From Bordetella ansorpii (lineage in GTDB: Bacteria > Pseudomonadota > Gammaproteobacteria > Burkholderiales > Burkholderiaceae_B), in the NCBI RefSeq assembly GCF_900078315.1, contig NZ_FKBS01000029.1, positions 739,021 through 803,020 of the forward strand: a stretch of 64,000 bases of DNA, given 5' to 3'. Positions 63,713 to 64,000 of the stretch are shown here, piece by piece. The notes beneath the pieces are model-generated. The model searched no databases and was not told the DNA's origin. It worked only from the letters and a program-made list of their open reading frames with translations. Made by a program: the position numbers and the translations under genes. How positions within the stretch are numbered: position 1 is the first letter of the stretch; the number at the start of each line of letters is the position of its first letter.

Positions 63713-64000
63713 ATGCAGTACCTCCAAAAAACACAAGGAAATGGCCCTCGAACACAGGCCCTAGAGACACCGATACGCGGCGCTGCGGTTTCGGGCCAAT
63801 AAAGCATCCGGCGGCCAGCTACTTCGGGGGTCACGCATAAATCCATCCGTTGCAACCGCCAGGACAGGCAGACCAAGATAAAACGGTTTACGACCGCGCA
63901 CGAAAACCGTCGCCGCGCATAATGCGCCAAAGCGACAGACTTGCAGTAGTCGTATTATTTTTCTGGCGCAGCCCTCAGGCTGCCGCCGAATTGAATTTCA
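63713..64000 (-). promoter_or_regulatory. Upstream region of the tad operon
   Basis: A 288-base gap reaching the window edge, with no convincing gene. It should hold the flp promoter. On the minus strand a weak sigma-54-like pattern, T-GG-N10-GC, is at 63929-63915; the -12 part reads GCGC instead of TTGC. It coincides with an interrupted palindrome GCGCAT-A-ATGCGC (63915-63927). No clear sigma-70 pair was found. Confidence 0.35.

Overview
The window is a stretch of chromosome from a GC-rich betaproteobacterium, most likely of the family Alcaligenaceae (Bordetella or Achromobacter type). The evidence is three orphan Bug (TctC-type) periplasmic receptors, a histone-H1/HU hybrid nucleoid protein, EarP next to an EF-P that carries Arg32, proteins that look like DUF2863 and DUF2968, and strongly GC-ending codons. 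All genus and family statements come from recall of protein families and not from a search. No rRNA, tRNA, CRISPR array, integrase or insertion sequence was seen.

Positions 1-7.8 kb hold a MaoC-like protein and a Bug receptor on the plus strand. These converge on a glycine betaine/proline ABC transporter (proX-proW-proV, minus strand). A cyclopropane-fatty-acid synthase follows, divergent from a Bcr/CflA-type efflux pump. Positions 7.8-20.9 kb hold ribosomal proteins L28/L33, a LivK-like binding protein with a long disordered tail, a SulP anion transporter, the H1/HU protein, a marR-MFS efflux pair, and the housekeeping run leuS-lptE-holA-proA plus a small membrane protein. Positions 20.9-35 kb are mainly minus strand: a polysaccharide deacetylase, dnaE, an operon of gamma-glutamyltransferase, Bug receptor and GAF protein, and hrpA. 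A divergent lysR-lpxO pair is embedded between the gamma-glutamyltransferase and hrpA.

Positions 35-49.7 kb carry argA, yggX, a DUF1963-type accessory gene of lower GC, a lysozyme-like lipoprotein, an arylamine N-acetyltransferase, acnA with a clear promoter/operator, a Tat-type Bug receptor, a LigB-type dioxygenase, a DUF2863-type gene, earP-efp, and genes resembling DUF1178 and DUF2968.

Positions 49.8-64 kb are a complete Tad (tight adherence, Flp type IVc pilus) operon on the minus strand. In transcription order it reads flp, cpaA, two TadE-like pseudopilins, cpaB, rcpA/cpaC, tadZ, tadA, tadB, tadC, tadD, a DUF3613 protein, tadG and a sigma-54 activator. Most joints are ATGA or TGATG overlaps. 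Flp is the pilin and CpaA its prepilin peptidase. TadA with TadB/TadC form the motor and inner-membrane platform, RcpA the outer-membrane secretin, CpaB and TadD assembly factors, TadZ the polar localiser, and TadE/F/G the minor pilins. Four oddities deserve attention: the first tadE has no conventional start codon and is embedded in cpaA; a hairpin separates flp from the rest; TadZ has lost the usual Walker A lysines; and the sigma-54 activator has a receiver-like N-terminus without the phospho-acceptor.

Main limits: start codons were chosen by eye, promoters and operators are pattern matches, and the long open frames on the strands opposite leuS, hrpA and acnA were treated as shadows.
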